Source of the DNA: an uncultured Bacteroidia bacterium
Lineage (GTDB): Bacteria; Bacteroidota; Bacteroidia; Bacteroidales; UBA932
Length of the DNA stretch: 64,000 nt
NCBI GenBank assembly: GCA_902791945.1
Contig: CADAXR010000001.1
Location: forward strand, 18,977-82,976
Direction of reading: 5' to 3'
A model generated the notes under the pieces. That model saw only the letters and a list, made by a program, of their open reading frames with translations. It had not been told where the DNA came from and made no database searches. Of this stretch, positions 36,528 to 45,500 are shown in pieces (position 1 is the stretch's first letter; every line of letters begins with the position of its first letter). The position numbers and the translations under genes are program-made.

Positions 36528-39266
36528 ATGAAAAAGAATGTTTTGTTCCGCGCTGCGTTGATGGCAGCCCTTACCCTCGGCCTTGCCCTGTCCTGCGCCA
36601 AGGAAGAAAAGATCGATCAGGATGCTGTCCCCGGCGGCGAAATCCTGCCTTCACCCTCACTTATAAGCGCTTCCATCCCGGAAGAGATAACTAAAGTCGA
36701 CCTCGCCGACCTCGGTGTCGGCAGCGGTATGTCCCTTGCCTGGGCCGCCGGCGACGCCATCCGCGTCATCGCGACGGAAGGCGGCAGCGGCAACGAGGAG
36801 TTCACCATCAAGGACGGTTTCACCGCGAACAAAGCTGAATTCGAAGGAACTCCTGTCGATGGTTCGGCTTACACTGTATTTTATCCGGCCTCCTATGCGG
36901 ATGTCGCTGCGATTAATGCTCGCAGCTATGTTTCCCAGGAGCAGGTCGGCAACGGTAGCGTAGCCCACCTTGAGTGGAATGCCATCGAGACCGGACTGGC
37001 CGATTATTCTTCAGTCAGTTTTACTAATAAACAGAACGGTGCTCTGCGCTTCAAACTCCAGCTCCCGGCAGATTTCACTAAAGTGTACTCCCTTAGCCTC
37101 TATGCAACTGATGCTTCCGACGCTGCGCTTTCAGTGTTCAGCACAACCAACGGCGGCGGCGCAACGACGGACCATCTCGACCTTAACCTCCGCACGGATG
37201 CTTCCACTGACTACATAACCCTCGGTTCTGACAAAGTCCTTACCGCTTACATGATGGTCTCCTGGAACGACAACTCCCTTCCCGCAGGGACTAAACTTCT
37301 TATCAAAGTCAAAGGTGATCAGGACGATCCCTGGGTCAAGACAAAGGAGCTCGAGTCCGCCTACACCATCGCCGGCGGCAAGGTGACCAATATCAAACTC
37401 AACAACGCCGACTGGGACGAACCCCTCTTCTGGGGCGGTGATGGCACACAGGCCAACCCGTATCAGATCAAGACACTGAAGAACCTCAAGAATTTGTTCA
37501 CCGGCGAGGCGAATAAGGGGCTCTATTACATAATGATAGATGATATCGCCCTGTCGTCAGAAGAGGCCGGCAATTTTGTTGAAATTAACAATTTCTATGG
37601 CCACCTTGACGGGAACAACCATACCATTACAGGTCTGGGAACTCCCTTGTTCGGCGATCTTAGGGGTTGGGTGAGCAACCTTGACATAAAGGCAAATATC
37701 AGTTTCAATGGAATTGATTCCCGTATCAAGGGTGTTGATTATGGTATGGGTATTCTTGCTCATTACATTTACAATACTGACAATGCCAACACTGTTTCCA
37801 ATGTGATTACCCGTGGCTCGTTGACAATTGATGGACTTGCGAAATCACACGCTTATCAGGTCGGTGGTATTACAGGTTCCTCCAACGGTGTCCCTCTTTC
37901 CGGTTGTAAGAATTATGCTGACATAACAATTGAATCGGTTGATGTGGGTTCGGCTGCCTTCCGTGTATCTGGCGTGTCGGGAGTTCTTCAGTCTTCTACG
38001 AGGGTTAGCAGTGAAAACTGTGAGAACCACGGAGCCATTACGGTCAATGCCGTGACCGCAGGAGGTGAAGTCGCTATTGGCGGTGTCTTTGGTCTTCTTG
38101 CGCAAGAGAATACAGTTATCACCAATTGCGATAATTTTGGCGCGGTTTCAGTAAACTATAGCAGTATAGGGTCTATTACCTGGAATGCCGTGGGTGGTAT
38201 TGTGGGTATTTCCGGTGGTGCAGTATCTTTGCTTAACTGCGACAATTCGGCTGCTGTTACCAATGCAAATACAGCTGCCAAGGCATATGATGGTAATACG
38301 ATAGTAGCAAAATTCTCTACGGGCGGCGTGGGTGGTTACTTAAAGGGCGCCATCACTATGACATCCTGCTCGTCGACAGGAAATGTCTCCGGTGTGAGCT
38401 GGGTAGGTGGTCTTCTTGGCCGCAACTCCAATGGTAACGCTCAAATTACCTCATGCAGGTCCACCGGAATTTTGACAACCATGGGGGCATCCGCCGTTCA
38501 TTGTGTCGGCGGCATTGCCGGAGAATTTGTCGGAACGCTCCAGAAGTCGTATTCTACAATGACTATCCAGAAGAATACCGCTCTGTCCAGAGCCGTTGGT
38601 GGTCTGGTTGGTGATGCTTATAACTCATCTATGACTCTTATCATCAAGGAGTGCTATTATAACGGTACTATGGAAGGTGCCAGCCAGATTGGCGGACTTG
38701 TGGGCCATTCCCGCAGGAATGTTCAGATTCAGAACAGCTACTCTGCCGGTTCTATCACTGGTAATGCCGGTTATATGGCGTCCATCATCGGTTACGTCAA
38801 TAACGGCGCTTCCTGCGAGGTTACAAATTGCTACTCTAAGATGGCTGTTACCACAACGGCCAGCGGAAATGCAATTGGTGGCCTTATCGGTGGTGCAGAT
38901 ACCACTACAAATACTTGGAATGTCTCCGGCCTTCTCGCATGGAACAGTTCCATTTCTTTCAATACGAACAACACTACTGATGGTGTGATTATCGGTCAGA
39001 TTCATTCCGGAACCAGTTCGGCTTCCACTTCCTTCAGCAACTGCTGGTATAGAAACGACCTTACCTATCTGGTAAAAGGGAATCCTAAAGATATCTCTAC
39101 TGACTCTGCTGACGTAAGTGAAGGTGGAAAGAAGATATATAACGGCAAGCCGGCTGATGCCGGGGTTTCCTGTCAGGATAAGGCTATCGCACTCGGTTGG
39201 TCCACATCCATCTGGAAACTGGACAACACCGATGGCTATCCTACTCTTAAGAACGTTGTAGAATAA
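36528..39266 (+). CDS. GLUG-repeat beta-helix lipoprotein with fimbrillin-like N-terminus
   Basis: A surface lipoprotein of 912 residues (GLALSCAKEEKID: Cys followed by Lys-Glu-Glu, the surface-export signature). The N-terminal third is fimbrillin-like (SLAWAAGDAIRVIA, FYPASYADVA). From about residue 310 (WGGDGTQANPYQIKTLKNL) a right-handed beta-helix starts, with many GLUG repeats recognisable by VGGITG, IGGVFG, VGGLLG, IGGLVG and IGGLIG, each followed by a Cys-bearing turn. GLUG proteins are adhesin-like. Here they may hold a large polymer at the surface. The ATG at 36519 is an alternative start. Paralogue of the next gene. Confidence 0.8.
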   Translation: MKKNVLFRAALMAALTLGLALSCAKEEKIDQDAVPGGEILPSPSLISASIPEEITKVDLADLGVGSGMSLAWAAGDAIRVIATEGGSGNEEFTIKDGFTANKAEFEGTPVDGSAYTVFYPASYADVAAINARSYVSQEQVGNGSVAHLEWNAIETGLADYSSVSFTNKQNGALRFKLQLPADFTKVYSLSLYATDASDAALSVFSTTNGGGATTDHLDLNLRTDASTDYITLGSDKVLTAYMMVSWNDNSLPAGTKLLIKVKGDQDDPWVKTKELESAYTIAGGKVTNIKLNNADWDEPLFWGGDGTQANPYQIKTLKNLKNLFTGEANKGLYYIMIDDIALSSEEAGNFVEINNFYGHLDGNNHTITGLGTPLFGDLRGWVSNLDIKANISFNGIDSRIKGVDYGMGILAHYIYNTDNANTVSNVITRGSLTIDGLAKSHAYQVGGITGSSNGVPLSGCKNYADITIESVDVGSAAFRVSGVSGVLQSSTRVSSENCENHGAITVNAVTAGGEVAIGGVFGLLAQENTVITNCDNFGAVSVNYSSIGSITWNAVGGIVGISGGAVSLLNCDNSAAVTNANTAAKAYDGNTIVAKFSTGGVGGYLKGAITMTSCSSTGNVSGVSWVGGLLGRNSNGNAQITSCRSTGILTTMGASAVHCVGGIAGEFVGTLQKSYSTMTIQKNTALSRAVGGLVGDAYNSSMTLIIKECYYNGTMEGASQIGGLVGHSRRNVQIQNSYSAGSITGNAGYMASIIGYVNNGASCEVTNCYSKMAVTTTASGNAIGGLIGGADTTTNTWNVSGLLAWNSSISFNTNNTTDGVIIGQIHSGTSSASTSFSNCWYRNDLTYLVKGNPKDISTDSADVSEGGKKIYNGKPADAGVSCQDKAIALGWSTSIWKLDNTDGYPTLKNVVE

Positions 39267-39273
39267 TCTCTCC

Positions 39274-39309
39274 ATGGTCAGGGGCGGGGAGCCCTCTGCC
39301 CCTGACCAT
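39274..39309 (+). promoter_or_regulatory. 12-bp perfect hairpin between the two GLUG genes
   Basis: ATGGTCAGGGGC (39274-39285) pairs exactly with GCCCCTGACCAT (39298-39309), loop of 12. It begins 8 bases after the stop codon and is GC-rich but lacks a strong T run, so it looks like an attenuator or an mRNA-stabilising stem. It could lower expression of the downstream genes. Confidence 0.5.
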
Positions 39310-39332
39310 TATTTCCTGTAAACGGAAAGCGT

Positions 39333-41810
39333 ATGAAAAGAAAACTTTGGATACTGGTTGTGCTTGCGGGCTCGATATGTGCCTGTCAGAAACTCCCGCC
39401 GGTGAATGAGCCGGAAGGGGAGCGGCAGGAGCAGGAAGAGGAGCCCGGCCTGCCGGGCATAGACGACACGTCCGGCCCCGCGCTGATTGGTGCGGAGATC
39501 CCTCCGGTAGTGCCCACAAAGGTGTCGCTCACTGCGGGTGACGCCCCCGGGCTCTCTCTCGCCTGGGAGGCGGGCGACTGCCTGCGGATTATTCCGGGCG
39601 GTTTCCAGTCCGGGGAAGTGTTCACCATTGTAGAGGAAGGAATGACACCTTCCAGAGCCGGCTTTTCCGGTAAGCCGCTCAGTGGAAGCAGTTTTACTGT
39701 GCTGTATCCCGGTACTTTCGCCGATGAGGCTGCCTGGAAAGCCCGCAGCTATGCAGGTCAGGTGCAGACAGGAAACGGCTCCACGGCCCACCTTGAGTGG
39801 AATGCGAGGGTGTCCGGCCTGTCTTACTACGGCTCGGTGTTCTTCGCTTCGCTTTCCGGTCAGGAGTACTCGCAGAACGGCGTAGTCAAATTCGCTTTCT
39901 CTCTTCCTGAGCGCTTCGCTTCGCTTGAGAGCATCTCCCTGACACTGCCTGACGCTGTCATACCTTCAACCAACGATACGGAGTCAGAATTTGTTTCCTC
40001 CCTTTCCCTCGGTCTTGAGGACCTTGGGATTACCGCTGATGCAAGAGACATCACTGCATATATGATGGTCTCCCCGAAGGAGGTTCAGCTTGCGCCCGGG
40101 AGCACGTACGTCATTACCCTTGCCGGCCCCGGGGGCCAGACGGAGGACATAGAGAAGACCGTCGGGGAAGACGGACTTGTGATTGGAGGAGGACGGGTTA
40201 CAGCCATATCGCTCGATGCTGAAGACCTTCAGGAGCCCCTGTTCTGGGCCGGCGAAGGTACTCAAGCGTCTCCTTACGAAATCAAGACGCTAAAGCACCT
40301 GCAGAATATGAATGACCTGATTGCTTCCAATGCCGGGGCTTCCAAGTTGTATTTCAAGCTGATAGATGATATCGATATGGAAGGAGTTGATTGGCTGTAC
40401 AAAAACAACAGTATCAATAACAACTACCCCATCGACTTCAACGGTGGCGGCCACACCATCAGGAACTTTTCCATGACAAACTGGAGTGCATCCTTCTTCG
40501 GAGCGATCAAGGGAGAAGTCTATGACGTCAAATTCAAGGATGCGACCATCATTACCAACCCTACAAGCGCCTCCAGGGGCGGATTGTTAGCATACCGTGC
40601 CGGTGGCGCCGACACACCAGCCTATATCCATGATGTGACCGTTGATGGGCTTTCCGTTACAGGTACTACCTCAGCCGTCGGTGGTCTTGTAGGTGCACTT
40701 ACCAATGGGACAATCGAGAATTGCTCGATAACCGGGCTGACAGTCAGTGCACAGGCTATAGCCGGCGGCATCGCCGGAGAGATTCTGGATGCTGCCTCAA
40801 CCATTTCCGGATGCTCTGTTTCCGGGACAATATCCAGTACAGGAAGCAACGTGGGCGGGATTGTCGGAAATAATGATGAGTCCGCAGGAGAACTCACGAT
40901 AAGCAACTGCTCGGTCTCCGGAAATCTTCTGGCAAAATCCCAGATTGGAGGCATCATAGGACGCAGCAAGGCCGCCGTGTGTAATATTTCACTCTGCAGG
41001 ACTTCCGGCACATTCTCATCCAACAGGACAGGCGATTACGGCTATCTTGGAGGGATTGGCGGCATCATGGGGCCCTGCAACGTTAGTAAATGTCTTGTGG
41101 AGGCGACTCTTAGCGGAGACAAAGGCACAGGCGGGCTCATCGCTACGGCCTGGTGGGGTAACGTGCAGATATCTGAATCTGCATTTTCCGGAGACATAAC
41201 CGCAAGAGGCACCCAGGATGGTGGAATTGTGGGCGCTGTTAATTCCAGCAGGAAACTCACCCTGTCTGACAGCTATTCCAGTGGCAGTATTACTGCTACG
41301 GCTGGAGGTTTCAGCGCAGGAATCCTTGGCTATCTTATGGATAACGGCTCGCTCACTATGACGAACTGCTATTCGTCCATGAATGTTAAGGTGGGCACTG
41401 CCGGAAGCAATGCCCAGGGCGGTCTTGTTGGCGGAGCCGATAAAACAACCCAGACCTGGAACGTCTCCGGATGTCTTGCCTGGAATTCCAAAATTGATTT
41501 CAGTGCGGTAAACAATACACGTACCGACGGCGTCATCGTGGGTCGTGTCCACAGCGGATCCTCCAGCGCTTCGACCTCGCTCAAGAACTGCTGGTATCGC
41601 TATGACCTTGATTATACTGTCGGTTACACGCGCGCGCCAGGAGATGATGACGACATGACGGCTTCACCAGGCAATACCCGTTATGACGGTAAGCGCGTTG
41701 GAGACGGTGTAACATGCTCAGCCAAAGCGCAGTCGCTTGGTTGGAGTGAGGATATTTGGAATTTGTCGGCGGACTATCCGTCACTTAAGAACCTGCCGGC
41801 GAAAGAATGA
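39333..41810 (+). CDS. GLUG-repeat beta-helix lipoprotein, second paralogue
   Basis: A lipoprotein of 825 residues (LAGSICACQKLPP) with a Pro/Glu-rich linker that suits surface display. The fimbrillin-like N-terminus (SLAWEAGDCLRIIPG, LYPGTFADEAAW, GNGSTAHLEWNA) and the entry to the beta-helix (WAGEGTQASPYEIKTLKHLQ) correspond segment by segment to the upstream gene, as does the C-terminal NCWYRYDLDY. The GLUG turns (VGGLVG, AGGIAG, VGGIVG, IGGIIG) are fewer in number. The two genes probably arose by duplication and then diverged widely, so they may recognise different parts of the same ligand. Confidence 0.8.
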   Translation: MKRKLWILVVLAGSICACQKLPPVNEPEGERQEQEEEPGLPGIDDTSGPALIGAEIPPVVPTKVSLTAGDAPGLSLAWEAGDCLRIIPGGFQSGEVFTIVEEGMTPSRAGFSGKPLSGSSFTVLYPGTFADEAAWKARSYAGQVQTGNGSTAHLEWNARVSGLSYYGSVFFASLSGQEYSQNGVVKFAFSLPERFASLESISLTLPDAVIPSTNDTESEFVSSLSLGLEDLGITADARDITAYMMVSPKEVQLAPGSTYVITLAGPGGQTEDIEKTVGEDGLVIGGGRVTAISLDAEDLQEPLFWAGEGTQASPYEIKTLKHLQNMNDLIASNAGASKLYFKLIDDIDMEGVDWLYKNNSINNNYPIDFNGGGHTIRNFSMTNWSASFFGAIKGEVYDVKFKDATIITNPTSASRGGLLAYRAGGADTPAYIHDVTVDGLSVTGTTSAVGGLVGALTNGTIENCSITGLTVSAQAIAGGIAGEILDAASTISGCSVSGTISSTGSNVGGIVGNNDESAGELTISNCSVSGNLLAKSQIGGIIGRSKAAVCNISLCRTSGTFSSNRTGDYGYLGGIGGIMGPCNVSKCLVEATLSGDKGTGGLIATAWWGNVQISESAFSGDITARGTQDGGIVGAVNSSRKLTLSDSYSSGSITATAGGFSAGILGYLMDNGSLTMTNCYSSMNVKVGTAGSNAQGGLVGGADKTTQTWNVSGCLAWNSKIDFSAVNNTRTDGVIVGRVHSGSSSASTSLKNCWYRYDLDYTVGYTRAPGDDDDMTASPGNTRYDGKRVGDGVTCSAKAQSLGWSEDIWNLSADYPSLKNLPAKE

Positions 41811-41814
41811 AACG

Positions 41815-42714
41815 ATGAGAAAGATACTATATTCAATTGCAATAGCCACCCTTGCTTTTTCCTGCGCGCCGAAGCCGTATGAAGGCCCGGCCCACGTGGT
41901 GTTGATCGGGGTGGACGGATGGTCTGCATCAAGTTTTTCCGAAGGGGATTTTCCTTTTATCAAGAGTCTGGAGGACAAGGCCTCCTGGACTCTTGACAAG
42001 CGCTGTGTCTTCCCGACAGCAAGCGCCATCAACTGGATGTCAATCCTGTCCGGAGTCTCTCCTGAGTATCATGGATACGTCAGATGGGATTCCCGCAGGC
42101 CGGACATCACACCCGCATGGACGGATGAACGCGGGAAGGTCCCGACTATATTCTCCCTTGAAAGGCAGGCGCATCCTGAAAGTGACATCCTCGTAACTTA
42201 TCAGTGGGATGTGATACGTTCCCTGGTCGATTCCACGGCCGTCACCACCATCGTTGATTTCCCGCAGACAGAGGAAGGTGACTGGGAGGAGGCAGAATGG
42301 GCGTCGGAATATCTGAGGACCGAAAAGCCGAAGTTTTCCTTTATTTATTTCGGCAGTCTCGATGCCACGGGTCATAAATATGGCTGGGAATCTGAAGAGT
42401 ATCTCAGCTATGCGTCGCATCTGGACAGTGTTATAAAACACCTCATTCAAAGTGTGGAAAAAGTGTTTACGGATGACAACACGGTGTTTATCTTCACTTC
42501 CGATCACGGTGGCCACGGACATCACCACTCCACGGAATATGTGGATCAGACGCTCCAGACTCCGCTATTCATCTGGGGGAAAGGGATAAAGAGGGGACAC
42601 CGTATCGAAGCCCCTTCGGTCGAAATGGATGTGACAGCTACGATGGCGAGACTCCTTGGAGTTGAGCCGCTTCCTCATTGGAAGGGATGCAGCATTGACG
42701 AAATCTTCGAATAA
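41815..42714 (+). CDS. NPP-type phosphodiesterase / alkaline-phosphatase-superfamily lipoprotein
   Basis: A lipoprotein of 300 residues (IATLAFSCAPK). It has the two-metal fold of nucleotide pyrophosphatase/phosphodiesterases: VVLIGVDGW (metal Asp), FPTASAINWMSILSG (nucleophile Thr), DATGHKYG (Asp/His) and TSDHGGHGHHH (Asp/His). Members hydrolyse phosphodiesters in nucleotides, lysophospholipids, glycerophosphocholine or phosphorylated glycans. The specificity is not readable here. The start at 41815 follows the GLUG stop by 4 bases. The peptide gene begins 6 bases after its stop. Confidence 0.85.
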   Translation: MRKILYSIAIATLAFSCAPKPYEGPAHVVLIGVDGWSASSFSEGDFPFIKSLEDKASWTLDKRCVFPTASAINWMSILSGVSPEYHGYVRWDSRRPDITPAWTDERGKVPTIFSLERQAHPESDILVTYQWDVIRSLVDSTAVTTIVDFPQTEEGDWEEAEWASEYLRTEKPKFSFIYFGSLDATGHKYGWESEEYLSYASHLDSVIKHLIQSVEKVFTDDNTVFIFTSDHGGHGHHHSTEYVDQTLQTPLFIWGKGIKRGHRIEAPSVEMDVTATMARLLGVEPLPHWKGCSIDEIFE

Positions 42715-42720
42715 TTGTCG

Positions 42721-42834
42721 ATGACAGGGTATCATATTCCTAAATGCACCCTTGTGGATCTTTGCCCCGAAGAGGGCATTCTTGTCGCTTCTGCCGAACA
42801 GATGAACATAGTAAAAGATGATTGGGATGACTAA
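42721..42834 (+). CDS. Short acidic-tailed peptide (37 aa) overlapping a fimbrillin-EEP gene
   Basis: A small ORF that starts MTGYHIPKCTLVDLCPEEG and ends in KDDWDD. The segment EGILVASAEQMNIV aligns without gaps to EGEILTSVESMNIV of the peptide at 9081 (EG, S, E and MNIV conserved), and both finish with W followed by acidic residues. This is the best evidence that the short ORFs form a real family. Its last 8 bases overlap the start of the next gene (ATG at 42827 lies within its last codons), so translation of the two is likely coupled. Confidence 0.65.
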   Translation: MTGYHIPKCTLVDLCPEEGILVASAEQMNIVKDDWDD

Positions 42835-44446
42835 GAATCGTTTTATCATATCAGTCTTGCTGCTTGTTGCGGCATGCCACGGGAAGGATGAACCGATATC
42901 TCCGGAGGAGGGGACGACCACATTGCGCTTCAGCGCAACGATGGAGGCGATCTCAAGAGCCGGCGTGGATGGTGAAGGGAATGTGACCTGGCAGTCCGGA
43001 GACAGGATAGCGGTCTTGCTCGATAATGGCGATGTCACTTCGCTGACCCTTGAAAGCGGGGAAGGCACTGCGTCGGCTTCTTTCAGCGGGGAAATCCCTT
43101 CCGGGAGGTCATTCGCCGGCAAAGCGGCTTATCCCTGGTGGGACGGAGCCTGGAACTCGTCGGCGGGAGAACTTGTCCTAACCCTGCCTGAATCAGTGGT
43201 CTGGCCTGGAGATGATTATGTCCCTGCCATTATGAAGGCGACGGCATCCGACGACAATCTTCCCTTTAAACATGAAGGGGCTATCATGCAGTTTACTATA
43301 AAAAACATTCCTGCGTCGATAGCATCCTTTAAATTCACGTCATCTGAAGGGGCGGTGATGGGTCGGAATGACTTTACATATACTTTTACGCCATCTTCAT
43401 CCACCCGTGTATTTCATATTCCCGTGAGTGCGGGGACGCTGCCGGCTTATACCGTTACCTTGAATGATACATCCGATAACCCTTCCCTGTCCAAAACGAA
43501 AAACAGGACTACCAATGTCTCACGTTGTGATTTTCGTGAGTTGACGCCGCTTGGCGTGGAGGTGGTCGGCAAATTCCGGGTAATGGAGTACAATGTGCTG
43601 GACGGGATGAGCCGTGACAGTGAGAATAATTATGACAATTTTGTCGCCTGGGTGCGTTCGCTGGCTCCCGACGTGCTGGTTCTTTGTGAGGCTGGCGATT
43701 TGAACCTTATTAGTGAACGCTGGGGGCATGCTTACTATGCCAAAATTATGAAGGATAATTATCCATTAGTCATAACCTCCTCTCATCCCATAACAGTAAA
43801 CGAAAGAATCTCTGGATCTTCCACTAGACATGGAGCACTATATGTCTCCGTGGCGGGGTATGATGTCGTCGGAGTCCACCTGCGCCCGACCGTGGATGAC
43901 GACGGCTCCGGGAACCTGTCGCCTGAGGAATATGCCAAATATGGAGCGCTTAGGAAGACGGAGCTGGAATATATTCTTTCACAGACAATTGACAATTCCT
44001 CGTATGCGGACCGGTCCAATTGGATTTTCTGCGGAGATTTCAATGCTTATTCTCCACTGGAGAAGACGGCAGTCAGTCCTTTCGGGGGTAAAAGTGCCTA
44101 TGCTTATTCTGAGCCCACGGCATCGGTATGCTATGAAGTGTATCCTCTGATTGCTGACAGATTGAAGGATGTCGTCTACTATAAGGGCGGAACTGCCTTC
44201 AGGCCCACGATGTATCACGGCCGCTCACGTCTGGATTATATTTTTGCAAGCGAAGGCTTATATCCCGGGGTGGACGTGGCTAGAGTGGCCCTTGGCGGTT
44301 TCCCTGGTAATTACAATAACGATGACGTGAATCCATCGGACCATATGCCTCTTCAAATGGATTTGGTTACGTATGCCTTTAAGGTCCTGGACGGCTATAT
44401 GAGTCTCGAGGACTGGCCTGAAGAAGATTTGATCACAGAAAACTGA
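42827..44446 (+). CDS. Fimbrillin-like domain fused to EEP phosphodiesterase, lipoprotein
   Basis: A lipoprotein of 539 residues (LLLVAACHGKDEP). Residues about 25-240 are Mfa-like fimbrillin (NVTWQSGDRIAVLL, AAYPWWDGAW). A complete EEP domain follows: VMEYNVLDGM, DVLVLCEAG, IFCGDFNAYSPLEK, SRLDYIFA and PSDHMPLQMDL, so all metal and catalytic residues are present. It is the second EEP enzyme of the operon but is not closely alike to the propeller-EEP. The fimbrillin part may tether the enzyme to surface structures. The start at 42827 overlaps the peptide. An ATG at 42818 would overlap it by 17 bases. Confidence 0.8.
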   Translation: MTKNRFIISVLLLVAACHGKDEPISPEEGTTTLRFSATMEAISRAGVDGEGNVTWQSGDRIAVLLDNGDVTSLTLESGEGTASASFSGEIPSGRSFAGKAAYPWWDGAWNSSAGELVLTLPESVVWPGDDYVPAIMKATASDDNLPFKHEGAIMQFTIKNIPASIASFKFTSSEGAVMGRNDFTYTFTPSSSTRVFHIPVSAGTLPAYTVTLNDTSDNPSLSKTKNRTTNVSRCDFRELTPLGVEVVGKFRVMEYNVLDGMSRDSENNYDNFVAWVRSLAPDVLVLCEAGDLNLISERWGHAYYAKIMKDNYPLVITSSHPITVNERISGSSTRHGALYVSVAGYDVVGVHLRPTVDDDGSGNLSPEEYAKYGALRKTELEYILSQTIDNSSYADRSNWIFCGDFNAYSPLEKTAVSPFGGKSAYAYSEPTASVCYEVYPLIADRLKDVVYYKGGTAFRPTMYHGRSRLDYIFASEGLYPGVDVARVALGGFPGNYNNDDVNPSDHMPLQMDLVTYAFKVLDGYMSLEDWPEEDLITEN

Positions 44447-44447
44447 C

Positions 44448-45497
44448 ATGAGAAAGATCGCAATCATCGGCGCCGGGATGATGGGTTCGGCGCTTGCTTT
44501 TCCAGCCCGGGAAAACGGTCACGATGTCCGGTTGGTGGGGACCCCGCTTGATCGGGATATTATCGACTCTTGCCGCCTCACGGGGCAGCATCCGAAGTTC
44601 GATCGTCCGTTCCCTGACGGGATACGGTATTTTCAGTTCGAGGAGTGGCGGAAAGCTGTAGAGGGCGTTGACTTTGTCATTGGAGGTGTTTCGTCGTTCG
44701 GTGTAGACTGGTTTCTGGATAATGTCCTATGCTGCCTTGATCCGTCAGTCCCTGTTCTCTCTGTCACAAAGGGCCTTATCAATCTGAATGACGGTTCCTT
44801 GATTTCTTATCCGGAATACTGGCAGAGAGAGTTGGCCGGTAAGGGTATCCAACGTACGGTCTGCGCCATCGGAGGCCCCTGCACCAGCTATGAACTGGTA
44901 TTCCACGACCAGACGGAGGTGGCGTTTTGCGGCGAGTCCTCAGGACAGATCCGTATGATGAAGGATGCGATGCAGACATCGTATTATCACATCTCCCTCA
45001 CCAATGACGTTATCGGTCTGGAGAGCGCCGTGGCACTGAAGAACGGCTATGCCCTCGCAATTGCGATGACCATCGGTCTTGTGAACCGTCACCACGGACC
45101 CGAGGCCGGCCTGCATTTCAATTCACAGGCGGCTGCGTTCTATCAGGGCGTCAAGGAGATGCGTCTCCTGCTTGAAATGCAGGGCGCAAGCCGCGATTCC
45201 GAGAACATCGGTATCGGAGACCTTTACGTGACGGTCTATGGCGGTAGGACGCGCAAGGTAGGCATCCTCCTCGGTGAGGGAAAAACTTATCAAGAGGCCA
45301 TGGACATCCTTGCCGGGGTGACGCTTGAGAGCCTTGTCGTCTCGCGGAGGGTGTACAATGCGATGGTCAGAAAAGCCGAACTCGGCCTGGTGGATCTTGC
45401 CGATTTCCCGATGCTCTGCCATGCGGCCGCCGTTCTTGACGAGGGTCGTGACGCAGAACTGCCGTGGGAACTCTTTACCTTCGACCAGACAAGGTAG
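44448..45497 (+). CDS. GpsA-like glycerol-3-phosphate dehydrogenase
   Basis: A cytoplasmic enzyme of 349 residues with an N-terminal Rossmann motif IAIIGAGMMGSALAF and a central Lys in the conserved VTKGL segment. A second conserved Lys sits in AVALKNGYAL, and the C-terminal helix block (GIGDLYVTVYGGRTRKVG) also matches GpsA. GpsA interconverts glycerol 3-phosphate and dihydroxyacetone phosphate with NAD(P). Placement beside a glycerol-3-phosphate importer argues for a catabolic role that feeds glycolysis, instead of the usual anabolic one. It is probably a second copy, besides a housekeeping gpsA elsewhere. The match to the family is good but divergent, so a related sugar-phosphate substrate is possible. 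Confidence 0.8.
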   Translation: MRKIAIIGAGMMGSALAFPARENGHDVRLVGTPLDRDIIDSCRLTGQHPKFDRPFPDGIRYFQFEEWRKAVEGVDFVIGGVSSFGVDWFLDNVLCCLDPSVPVLSVTKGLINLNDGSLISYPEYWQRELAGKGIQRTVCAIGGPCTSYELVFHDQTEVAFCGESSGQIRMMKDAMQTSYYHISLTNDVIGLESAVALKNGYALAIAMTIGLVNRHHGPEAGLHFNSQAAAFYQGVKEMRLLLEMQGASRDSENIGIGDLYVTVYGGRTRKVGILLGEGKTYQEAMDILAGVTLESLVVSRRVYNAMVRKAELGLVDLADFPMLCHAAAVLDEGRDAELPWELFTFDQTR

Positions 45498-45500
45498 GCG

